From Chitinophagales bacterium (GTDB lineage: Bacteria > Bacteroidota > Bacteroidia > Chitinophagales > CAIOSU01): a stretch of DNA of 64,000 bases. The notes beneath the pieces were generated by a model that was not told the origin of the DNA, ran no database searches, and was given only the letters and a program-made list of their open reading frames with translations. The position numbers and the translations under genes were made by a program. Below are positions 8,539 to 18,200 of this stretch, in pieces. The stretch's first letter is position 1. Every line of letters starts with the position of its first letter. The stretch is from positions 372,001-436,000 of the forward strand of contig BPHB01000002.1 in the NCBI GenBank assembly GCA_026003335.1. Reading direction: 5' to 3'.

Positions 8539-11500
8539 GTGAAACGAGCCTCTGTTTGTATTTTTTTGCTCATTGTTGCAACTGCTGCCGAGGGATTGGC
8601 CCAATGCGAAGTGACGGCAAGCGTTGCCCCTTCTGAAGTAGTGTGTGGCGATTGTGCCACCCTGACGGCTTTCGGACGGGGCCAGGGCAACCAGGTGTTC
8701 AGTGATAATTTCAATTCCGGAAGTTTTTCACCGGGATGGGGGTCCACGGTGCAGGCCATGTTCACCAACCCCTGCAGCCCCAACGGGGTAGATGGCACCA
8801 CGCATGTGTGGATGGGCAACAGCTCACCGGTGCCGCGATTCATCCGAACGCAGGCCTATAACCTCACGTCCGCAACAGCCGGGGTGACTATTTGTTTTGA
8901 CCTGCTTTTTGCCGAGCAAACCGGTGACCCGGCTACTGCACCCTGTGAAGGCCCTGATGAGCCCGATGAAGGCGTTTATCTGCAATACTCTACCGATGGG
9001 GGTAACACCTGGAATACGATACACTATTTTGACCCTAACGGGGGCTCTGATCCTCAACTAATAAACTGGAATAACTGGTGTTTTCAATTGCCTCCTGCAG
9101 CCATTACCACACAAACACAAATTCGCTTCTTTCAGGATTTTGACTCCGGTGCGGATTACGACCACTGGGGTATTGACAATTTCGTCATCTACTACAATGA
9201 CCCCACCTATCAGATTATCTGGCTGCATGACGGCTATAACTACGGCATGGGCAGCAGTGGTGGCGCCAACCCCAACCCGGTGTGTCCGCAATCGGTCACC
9301 GATTATGTTGTGCAGATGTCCAACGGCATCCACACCTGCCGGGATACGGTCAGGCTGCAGGTGGTGAGCCCCACTATTACCATAGATGCCGGCAACGACA
9401 CTACCATTTGCCTGGGGGATTGTGTCACACTGCACGCGACTGCCAGAGTAATTAAGCGGCCGGCAAAAACCCCTACTTACCGGAATGGGGAAGTGGTTCC
9501 TGTGCCTACGGTGTTCGGCACAACCGGCAGTATTAACATCAATATTACAGATTTAAACATGACAACAGTGCAGCCTGGCTCAATCACTCAGGTATGTATT
9601 GAAAATCTCACCTTTTTCGGATTTAACTTCTTTCCCCCGCAGCAACTCACTGTTGGTGATTTAAACGTATATCTGGTTTGTCCTGATGGTACCAGAATAC
9701 TGCTTATTCCTTCGGGAGTAACGACCTCCACGCAAGCCATACAGGGGTATGTCAACACGTGTTTTACTCCGGTTTCAACAGCCAATATCGGAGCATCGTC
9801 CCCTCCGTACACCGGCAACTTCGCTCCCAACCAGCCCTTTTCCAATCTGAACGGATGCACGGCCAACGGAGTATGGTCTATTGAAATTACTCCTGCCAGT
9901 TCCCTGGGCTTTGGATTCGGATTTTTTTACGGCTGGTCTATCACCTTTAACGACCCGGAAATCAGCTACACGGCAAATTTCTCCTGGAATCCCACATCCA
10001 ATATGACCAATGCGAACACGCTCAGCCCTACCGTTTGTCCTTCAGCCACCACCACCTACACACTTACGGCAAGTGATACAGCCGGCTGCATTAATGCTAT
10101 GGATGCTGTTACCGTAACGGTAAATCCCAGCTGTTGCCAGCTTGATTTCACAGCTTCTATTACATCCCCTTCCTGCTCAGCCCCTGACGGGGCAATCAAC
10201 CTTACGGTTTTGTCCGGCTCCGGGAACTATCTCTTTGCATGGAGCACCGGCCAGAATACAGAAGACCTGTCCAACCTTATTGCCGGCACCTATACAGTCA
10301 CCGTAACTGATATATTGGCCAACTGTCAGCGGGATACTTCTTTTACGCTCACGAATCCCAATGCTCCGCAAATAACATCCATTGCCACCACCAATGAAAG
10401 TTGTCAGGGACTCCAGGATGGCTCCGCAACCGTCATGGCTTCCGGAGGATCAGGCGCTTTAACGTTCATCTGGAGTCATGGGCCTTCAGGTCCTGGGCTC
10501 TCATCTGTTAGCAATCTTGCCCCGGGCAGTTATTCGGTGACCGTTGAAGATACTGCCTTTTGCTTTGACGTAGATTCCTTCACTATAAATACGGGAGCCG
10601 TATGTTGCACGCTGCAGCTTGCATCCACTACTACCCTACCTGCCTGCGGACAGGCGGACGGTTCCATTCAGCTTACGGTTGTGGGATCAGGCAATTACTC
10701 ATTTCTCTGGAATACCGGAGATACCACTCAGAATTTAGTGAATATACCAGCCGGCAGTTACTCAGTAACTGTAACCGACCTTGCACAAAACTGTCAGCAG
10801 AATACCCTGGTGAATTTATCCAACCCGAACGCTCCCCAGATTAACAACATGGGGGCTACTGCTGAAAACTGTCGCGGCAGCAACGATGGCGCGGCAACGG
10901 TTGTTGCTATAGGCGCAGGACCCCTCACCTATTTGTGGAATACGGGTGATACTACGGTGACTATCACACAGCTGACTCCCGGCATATATTCGGTAACTGT
11001 TACAGACATTAACAACTGCCAGGCTATAGGCTCCATTCTGGTAAACCAGGGGCCCGTGTGTTGCACTTTGAGTGCCACCGTTGTAACTGCCGATGCCTCC
11101 TGCAGCGGCAATGACGGCACTATCACCGTTATTGTGGACTCAGCCACGGGCGTTGCTCCCTTTACCTTCAGCATTGACGGGAGCAACTTTTCCTCCGGCA
11201 ATCTGTTCGCAAACCTTGCTGCCGGAAGTTATCGGGTGATTGCACGGGATTCCAATCAATGTGCAGACACTTCCATGGTGGTAATTAACCAGGCTGGTAA
11301 CACCATCACCCTAACGGCAGCAGCAACTGCTGTAAGTTGCCACGGGAATAATGATGGCATGGCCTGGGTGCAGATAACCGGTGGTAATCCGCCCCTGAGC
11401 ATTCAATGGTCCAACGGACAGACGCAGGATACGCTCACCGGCCTTGCTGCCGGAACATATCGGGTCACTGTTACCGACAGTACCCAATGTTTCCGTACCG

Positions 11501-12252
11501 ACTCGGTCATCATAACCGAGCCCCCACCCTTCACCTTTGAGCTTGGTCTGGATATCGGAGTTTGCGCTGATTCTTCCATCATCATCGGGGGAGGAATACC
11601 TGCAGCAACCTTTTTATGGTCAACAGGCGAAACGGCTCCGACCATTCAGCCTGCGCAAACCGGCACCTACACACTTACTGCCACCAATGCCAGCAATTGC
11701 TCCTGGACTGATTCCATCACCGTCACATTTTTTGATATTCCACAGATAGATGCCGGACCTGACACCGCCATTCTGGATTATGAAACAATACAACTCCAGG
11801 CAACCTCCAACGGTAATAGCGGGCAATTTCAGTGGCAACCTGTACAATCCCTGAGCTGCTCAACCTGTGCCAATCCCATTGCCTCGCCTGCCTCCACTAC
11901 CACATATACGGTTACCTACACGGATGCCAATGGTTGCACCGCCTCTGATGCAGTAACCGTTACCGTGCTGCAGGCTGAATATTATGCCCTGGTACCCAAT
12001 GCTTTTACTCCAAACGGGGACGGTATAAATGATGTGGTTACCATTTTTCATAAAGGAGTAAAGCAAATCAACCTGAAAATATTCAATCGCTGGGGCGAAA
12101 AGATTTTTGAAACCACAGAACCGGATGCTGTATGGGATGGAACCTATCAGGGGAAAAAGCTCAACCCGGATGTGTTGGTATATTATCTTTTTGCTGAGTT
12201 CATGAATGGAAGAACCTATGCAGCCAAAGGTAGTCTCACACTAATCAGGTAG
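8539..12252 (+). CDS. Large SprB-repeat protein with gliding-motility C-terminal domain (T9SS type B cargo)
   Basis: A 1237-aa secreted surface protein starting at a GTG, with signal peptide residues 1-21. Residues ~50-230 form a jelly-roll-like module (DNFNSGSF-x-PGWGS, YLQYSTDGGNTWNTI, WGIDNFVIYY). Residues ~310-480 resemble a proprotein-convertase P-domain (INITDLN, VGDLNVYLVCPDGTRILL, WSIEITP). From ~545 to ~1020 there are about six SprB-type repeats (C-x5-DG-x-NG/WSTG-x3-L-x-L-x-AGTYTVTVTD). PKD-like segments (IDAGNDTTICLGDC) follow the same Cys-rich style. The last ~85 residues are a CHU_C/gliding-associated domain (PNAFTPNGDGINDV, IFNRWGEKIFE, W-DGTYQGK, YYLFAEF). Known SprB is a mobile adhesin of gliding Flavobacteria; a role in surface adhesion is inferred, not proven. 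Confidence 0.88.
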   Translation: MKRASVCIFLLIVATAAEGLAQCEVTASVAPSEVVCGDCATLTAFGRGQGNQVFSDNFNSGSFSPGWGSTVQAMFTNPCSPNGVDGTTHVWMGNSSPVPRFIRTQAYNLTSATAGVTICFDLLFAEQTGDPATAPCEGPDEPDEGVYLQYSTDGGNTWNTIHYFDPNGGSDPQLINWNNWCFQLPPAAITTQTQIRFFQDFDSGADYDHWGIDNFVIYYNDPTYQIIWLHDGYNYGMGSSGGANPNPVCPQSVTDYVVQMSNGIHTCRDTVRLQVVSPTITIDAGNDTTICLGDCVTLHATARVIKRPAKTPTYRNGEVVPVPTVFGTTGSININITDLNMTTVQPGSITQVCIENLTFFGFNFFPPQQLTVGDLNVYLVCPDGTRILLIPSGVTTSTQAIQGYVNTCFTPVSTANIGASSPPYTGNFAPNQPFSNLNGCTANGVWSIEITPASSLGFGFGFFYGWSITFNDPEISYTANFSWNPTSNMTNANTLSPTVCPSATTTYTLTASDTAGCINAMDAVTVTVNPSCCQLDFTASITSPSCSAPDGAINLTVLSGSGNYLFAWSTGQNTEDLSNLIAGTYTVTVTDILANCQRDTSFTLTNPNAPQITSIATTNESCQGLQDGSATVMASGGSGALTFIWSHGPSGPGLSSVSNLAPGSYSVTVEDTAFCFDVDSFTINTGAVCCTLQLASTTTLPACGQADGSIQLTVVGSGNYSFLWNTGDTTQNLVNIPAGSYSVTVTDLAQNCQQNTLVNLSNPNAPQINNMGATAENCRGSNDGAATVVAIGAGPLTYLWNTGDTTVTITQLTPGIYSVTVTDINNCQAIGSILVNQGPVCCTLSATVVTADASCSGNDGTITVIVDSATGVAPFTFSIDGSNFSSGNLFANLAAGSYRVIARDSNQCADTSMVVINQAGNTITLTAAATAVSCHGNNDGMAWVQITGGNPPLSIQWSNGQTQDTLTGLAAGTYRVTVTDSTQCFRTDSVIITEPPPFTFELGLDIGVCADSSIIIGGGIPAATFLWSTGETAPTIQPAQTGTYTLTATNASNCSWTDSITVTFFDIPQIDAGPDTAILDYETIQLQATSNGNSGQFQWQPVQSLSCSTCANPIASPASTTTYTVTYTDANGCTASDAVTVTVLQAEYYALVPNAFTPNGDGINDVVTIFHKGVKQINLKIFNRWGEKIFETTEPDAVWDGTYQGKKLNPDVLVYYLFAEFMNGRTYAAKGSLTLIR

Positions 12253-12293
12253 CGCAGCTTTATTTCTCAGAGTTAAAGGAGAATGATCAGGAG

Positions 12294-13532
12294 ATGAAAG
12301 TCTTAATAAAAAGCATTGCGCGACTTGTGCAAACCACTTCAGCCACTGCGCCCGTGAAGGGGAAAGACATGTCTCATCTTCCCTTAATAGAAAATGCCTG
12401 GCTGCTCATCAACGATGATCGGATTGAAGACCTGGGAACAATGGATAATTGTCCTGAAAATGCCGATATCATCATTGGTGCCGAGGGCAAAATGGTTTTC
12501 CCCTGCTGGTGTGATTCACATACGCATCTGGTTTATGCAGGAAGCCGCGAAATGGAGTTTGTAGAACGCATCAAAGGTGCTACCTACGAGCAAATAGCAA
12601 AGAAGGGCGGAGGGATTCTGAATTCTGCGAAAAAACTGAATCAAACTTCGGAAGAAGAACTCCTTGAACAATCTCTTCCGCGATTGAAAGAAATTATGAT
12701 GATGGGCACAGGAGCGGTGGAAATAAAAAGCGGATATGGATTGACGGTGGAAGGAGAACTGAAAATGCTGCGCGTAATAAAAAAATTGAAATCGCTTTCT
12801 CCGCTCACCATCAAAGCCACTTTCCTTGGCGCTCATGCCATTCCTGAAGAGTTTAAAGCAAACCGCAAAAAATATCTTGATCTCATCACGAAGGAAATGC
12901 TGCCTGCCATAAAAGAAGAACGGCTTGCAGATTTCATTGATGTGTTCTGCGATAAGGGTTTTTTCACTCCGGAAGAAACAGATACCATTCTTCAGGCGGG
13001 TGCTGCCATTGGATTGCGGCCCAAAATACACGCCAACGAACTCGGGCTTACAGGAGGCGTGCAGGCAGGCGTAAAAAACAACGCTTTATCGGTTGATCAT
13101 CTTGAGCATGTCGGGGAGGAGGAAATCCATGCTTTGCTGCATTCCGACACCATTCCTACCCTGCTTCCCTCCACCGCGTTTTTTCTCGGATTGAAATACG
13201 CACCTGCAAGAAAGTTGATTCAATCCGGACTGCCGGTTGCCCTTGCTTCGGATTATAACCCCGGCTCATCCCCTTCGGGCAACATGCCCTTTGTGTTGTC
13301 GCTGGCATGCCTGTATATGAAGATGACTCCCGAAGAAGCAATCCATGCAGCTACTATCAATGGCGCATGCGCCATGGATGTGCAAAATGAACTGGGCAGC
13401 ATCGCCAAGGGAAAAAAAGCCAATGTTTTCATCACAAAAAAAATCCCTTCGGTGGCGTTTCTGCCCTATGCTTTCGGCAGTAATCTGATTGACACGGTCA
13501 TCATCAACGGTAAAGTACAAACGGGGGAATGA
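12294..13532 (+). CDS. hutI: Imidazolonepropionase HutI
   Basis: A 412-aa amidohydrolase-fold enzyme hydrolysing 4-imidazolone-5-propanoate to formiminoglutamate, step three of histidine degradation. Signatures are the metal-binding DSHTHLVYAGSRE near residue 75, GTGAVEIKSGYGLTVEGE, GAHAIPEEF, the KIHANELGLTGGVQAG strand, SVDHLEHV and ASDYNPGSSPSGNMPF. The length is standard. An AAAGGAG purine stretch lies about 12 bp before the ATG. No other hut gene is in the window, so the pathway must be completed elsewhere. It converges on the fibronectin-III gene with a 57-bp gap and no clear terminator. Confidence 0.95.
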   Translation: MKVLIKSIARLVQTTSATAPVKGKDMSHLPLIENAWLLINDDRIEDLGTMDNCPENADIIIGAEGKMVFPCWCDSHTHLVYAGSREMEFVERIKGATYEQIAKKGGGILNSAKKLNQTSEEELLEQSLPRLKEIMMMGTGAVEIKSGYGLTVEGELKMLRVIKKLKSLSPLTIKATFLGAHAIPEEFKANRKKYLDLITKEMLPAIKEERLADFIDVFCDKGFFTPEETDTILQAGAAIGLRPKIHANELGLTGGVQAGVKNNALSVDHLEHVGEEEIHALLHSDTIPTLLPSTAFFLGLKYAPARKLIQSGLPVALASDYNPGSSPSGNMPFVLSLACLYMKMTPEEAIHAATINGACAMDVQNELGSIAKGKKANVFITKKIPSVAFLPYAFGSNLIDTVIINGKVQTGE

Positions 13533-13589
13533 TGACAGTCGGTTATCCACGCCTGCATCATCAGTACCTGACGCTCCTTGGTAAACGAA

Positions 13590-15119
13590 TCAGTATCGCA
13601 ATGATATGGCCTGGGAACGTTCGCTTTCCAGTCCTTCTTTGCTGACAGCCGTAACCTGATAAACATAAATCTTTCCCTTGCTAACCTGCTTGTCGGTAAA
13701 TGCCTTTTTATCGGCATTCACCATGTTCAGCAAACGAAAGGCAGCACCGTTTTCAGACCGGTAGATATTAAACCCTTTAAGATTTTCCTGGAGTGTATTC
13801 CAGTTCAGAACAATACCGTCTGCAGTTTTCATCACCAGTAACCCTCCGGGTGGCGGAGGTAATATTTCAGGTATAGTGATTGCCACAGGTGCGCTTTTCT
13901 TACCTTCTTTAGCAGAAATATTAACAGAGCACACCACATATTCGTAAGTGGTCCCCTGTTTCACTTCGGCATCTTCATAATAATTATTGCCGGTCTTAAT
14001 AGGTACAGAATTCAGCAATGCATAATTTTTGTCACCGGCTTTTCTGTAAACATTATAGCCGGCTACCTGCGGGTCATAGGCCGTCATATCTTCCCAGATG
14101 AGCAGCACGCGGTCATTGTGCAGTTTTGCTTTCAGATTCAAAGGGGGCATCAGTTTGGAAGGAAGGTCGGGAATAATACTCACCCGCTCGGAGTATGCAC
14201 TCACCAGGCCGCCCTGTCCCACGGTGGCAACCGCATAGGAATATACCGTTCCGCCTTCCAGACCGGAGGTGTCAAGATAGCTTTGCTCCACGGTGTCAGG
14301 CGGAATCAGCGAGCTAATCAGCTTCAGTTCACCGGTGTAACCCTCGGCCCGAAATACATAATAACCATCTGCCAGCACATCCAGCGGCTGCCAGTGCAGC
14401 AATACGCCATTTCCTGACTGGTCAGCGCTGAGCCGTTGCGGAGGCAAGGGTTTTTCTTTTGCCTCAAACATTCCGAACACTTTTGCACTGGGATAGCCTT
14501 CACCAAAGGGTCCGTTGACCACCACATAGTAGTAATAGTTTTCATTTCCCCGCTGCACCTTGTCGGTAAATTGGTTTTGATCGGGTGGAACGCGTGCAAT
14601 TTGTGTATATGGTCCTTCATACCGGTCGCTTCTGTAAATAATAAAATTGCGCAGATAGGGCGAAGGGCTGACTTCCCATGATAGCACGATGGCCTTTTCA
14701 TCAGAAAGACCAACCGCTTTCAAACGCTTGACAAGAGGGAGGATGCTGATGTCATAACTTTTAGCGGAAATGATTTCGGATTTTGGCAGGTCTCTGCCGT
14801 TCTCATCAACGGGGACGATATAATAATCGTAGGCGAAATTGGGTGTTACGGTAGTATCAAAAACCAGAAACAATATGGTGTCTTTTCGCATGCTGAAACC
14901 ATGCTCTGCATGGAGCTGGATGAAGTTGTTCTTCTTTTGCAGGCTGCGGAAAATTTTGAAGTCATTTAATTTCCGCTGACCGACCAGATACCATTGCAAT
15001 TGTATCATGGAAGTATCTTCCCAGACCTTGTACCGTGCCGGCACGGCAGTGGCTTGCGGAAAAAGCTCAGCCGCATACAGCAGGCAAAGCAGGGTTGCAA
15101 TTGTTTTCAGCGGGTTCAT
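13590..15119 (-). CDS. Secreted fibronectin type III repeat protein
   Basis: A 509-aa protein with a signal peptide (residues 1-22, cut after about FPQATA). The rest is a chain of four or five fibronectin type III modules, shown by repeated patterns such as VLSWEVSPSPYLRNFIIYRS, LLHWQPLDVLADGYYVFRAE, LLIWEDMTAYDPQVAGYNVYRK and VLNWNTLQENLKGFNIYRSE. Each module ends with the Y-x-Y-x-V strand (YYYYVVV, YSYAVAT, YEYVVCS, YVYQVTA). No T9SS sorting domain is visible. It lies 129 bp downstream of the TANFOR giant on the same strand, forming a set of three exported proteins with the barrel protein. Likely a periplasmic or surface partner of the giant (inference). Confidence 0.8.
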   Translation of the reverse strand: MNPLKTIATLLCLLYAAELFPQATAVPARYKVWEDTSMIQLQWYLVGQRKLNDFKIFRSLQKKNNFIQLHAEHGFSMRKDTILFLVFDTTVTPNFAYDYYIVPVDENGRDLPKSEIISAKSYDISILPLVKRLKAVGLSDEKAIVLSWEVSPSPYLRNFIIYRSDRYEGPYTQIARVPPDQNQFTDKVQRGNENYYYYVVVNGPFGEGYPSAKVFGMFEAKEKPLPPQRLSADQSGNGVLLHWQPLDVLADGYYVFRAEGYTGELKLISSLIPPDTVEQSYLDTSGLEGGTVYSYAVATVGQGGLVSAYSERVSIIPDLPSKLMPPLNLKAKLHNDRVLLIWEDMTAYDPQVAGYNVYRKAGDKNYALLNSVPIKTGNNYYEDAEVKQGTTYEYVVCSVNISAKEGKKSAPVAITIPEILPPPPGGLLVMKTADGIVLNWNTLQENLKGFNIYRSENGAAFRLLNMVNADKKAFTDKQVSKGKIYVYQVTAVSKEGLESERSQAISLRY

Positions 15120-15248
15120 ATTTTCTGTTTTTTATTGTGCTTTTGTATTTATGCCACTAAAGCACTAAAAGCATTTTGCTTTTCGTACGTCTCATTTGTG
15201 AGTTAACATGACTAAACACCTGCTCTTTCCACCCCGGATTTTTACCCC

Positions 15249-18200
15249 TTAATTTGTACACTTGCCATCGCTGATTTCAAAATCAAAACCATCCTTGGTA
15301 CTCACCGTAAGCAAAACGGCAAAACCCTTGCTGTAGCCATCGCTCCAGCAGCCCTTGCACAATCCCAGGTCAGCACACTGTTCTACCGATCCGTGCACAG
15401 AAAAAGAATTGCATCCGGTGAGTTTAATTTCTTTTGTGGTAACATTAAAAGTGCCGGCCGGAAATCCTGCCTGCAGGGAAGCTCCCACGTCCATGGATGA
15501 GCAAGTCAGTTTTGATTTGATATACAGCTCCACTTCTGCCAGGGCCACGGCACCGACCCCCAGTACGGTTGCCCCCTGCGGAGAATCAAAATCCATCCAT
15601 ACTTTGGCCGCCAGTCCTCCCGTTGCGGAAATTCCCGCACTGATAATACCGGCAACATCAATATCAAAGTTGGGCAGTTCTATGGGTGAACTTTTATATC
15701 CGGTAAAGAAAAACCCGTTGATGCCGTTTTTTAATTCTTCAGGCAGTGAAGTAAATTTTGACGGAATAAGGACGTCTTTATTTGCAGTGGGATAATTCCC
15801 GAACAGGATACCGCATTTGATGGTTTGTATTACCGGCACTGTCACATCAGCTATACCCAGAAAGTCCCATCCTTTCTGTTCAAAACGCATATCCATACCG
15901 CCATCCACCACCAGCCCTGCTATTTCCACCTTATTTATATCTATGTGTCCGTAGAGCGCCATCGTTTTCAGGTCAAAAGTGATTTGCGCCACACCAAAGG
16001 GGGTATTGATATTGGAGACCTTGATGCTCTCCTTGTTCAGTTCGGTATTGATAGCACCATAGGCGGTGAAATAGGTGCGCTTGCCTGCCGGTTGTTCCAC
16101 GCCCTTGCTTGCTTCCAAGATGCCGTTGAAGCGGAAGTAATCCCACGCATTATTCATCACAACCATATCGCCTTCCACGGCTGTCATTTTTGTTTTGGCG
16201 CTGTTGCTACCGAAATATATCGTTTGCCCTTTGGGATCTACGTCTACCCGGATAAATGAGGGCGTGCGCGATAGTTTTCCTTTGATCTTCAGCGTGGCTC
16301 CCTTGTCTTTCACGATGATATCTCCGCTGGTAAAGAAGCCTTTCTCGTCCAGCGTTTGCGCACCGGGCGTAACATCAGCAGAATAAGACACTCCGCCTTT
16401 GGCATTGAATTCAATTTTCATTGGGATGATTTCCAACACAGGTTTCCCGCTCACCTTCCTGAATCGGAGTGTCACACCTAAATCCGTTGGCATGCCGGGA
16501 ATGCCCAGATCATTTTTTCCTGACAGCAAAAAGAAATCCGAATAGGTGGTTAAGGAAGTAACTGTCATTTTCATGACGTTGTAAAAGGTAGGCGTAGCTT
16601 TGATGCCGCTGAACTGTGTTTCCCCGTTGCTGATGACCTGGAAGGAGCCGAAATATAATTTATCCGGAGTGCCGGGCAGGCCGCTGGCTACGGCTGCAGG
16701 ATTATCTCCTTCAGCGAGTACGGTCAGCACCCAATGGCCTTTCTTGTCTTCACCCACCACGGGGTCATAACCGAAAAAGCGTTTGGAAGGATTTTGCGTC
16801 ATCACCTGTACGGGCACCACACCCGACAGTGAGAGCGACTTTATATCATATTTTAAATCCAGCGAAGTAGGCTTTATCTCCATATAGGTGACAGGCACAT
16901 CCACCAGCCCGGTTACTACCATTCCCTTGTAGCTCACCAGCGAGCCGCTTTCCTTCCGGTATTCCCAGCCTTCGGCAATAACGTCCCATTTTTCCAGCTT
17001 AAACTTCAGCTTGTCGCCCTTTTTGAATGCTGTGATGGAATTGGGTTTGATAATTATTTTCCCCGCATCAATTTTTAAATCAGCAGGCACCATGTTGGGA
17101 ATAGCCGTGCTCAGAATGGCATAAAGTGCGATATTATCCTCATAGATATAAGAGCTGTCTTTATTTGCTATCGCATTGAAATTGTGAATCTTCATTTTCA
17201 TGTCTCCTCCTGCACTGTTCACCAGTCCGAATTTTTGTTTTGGATAGACCACTCCCGGGGCACGAAAAGCAATCACTTCCGGTTTTGTTTTACCCCATTC
17301 GCTCAACAGCATTTCCGTTCCCTGGTTGAAGGCGAGATAAGTGGACACGAAATCAAAGGCCACCTGATCTACCTGCACTTTGCCGCGCAGCATTCCCTTC
17401 TTTTGCGTATCGGCATACACTGAGAGCAACACATTTTTCGGATCAGAAGACATCAGCTTGCCCCGGAAAGCATTGAACATTTTCAGTTTTATGTAAAAGC
17501 CGTCAGTGAGGATAGAAGCAGCCACAGGCTCCCACTTTCCGGAAACCGATTTCAGCGTCACCTGCGAAAAGCTGAGGCGTGTGTCTTTATTTTCCAACTG
17601 AAAATTGGGATTGTCTGCCAGTTGAACAAAAGCGCCACTCACCTTTATTTCTCCGCTGGACAGCTTTTCAAGACTTTCAAGTTCCACAGGCATGCCCCAG
17701 ATTTTTGCAAGGCTCACATCTGCAATTTTCAGATTGAAGTTAACGGGCTGTGCTGTGGGCAGCGCTACTTCTTTGGATTCACCTATGTAGGTGGTGGATT
17801 CGTCTGCGGCTTTGGTCGCTTTGATAAGTTGCTTACCGCTTCCGATGGGAATGCCTGCCAGCGTGTAGCTGCCATCGGCTTTGCTGAAGGTGGTGATAGA
17901 ATTTGAGCCGCTGCCCATATCCAGAAAAACGCGTGCGCCTTCTACCGGCACATGGTCGGGTCCTGCTGTCACCGTTCCGCTGATCACAGCTCCTTTTTGC
18001 AAATAGACATATTTCGAAACCGGATATTTTGAAGCCGGATTGTGTACCCAGAAGGAAGTAGCGACATATTCGCTGCCATCAGGCGGTATCACTTCCACCA
18101 GAAAATAATCAGACGCATTGGCAAACTCAAATTGCACATTACCCAACTGATCGGCTACCTGCACCATATCCAGAATCTTCACCTTAGCTCCGGGTATTGC

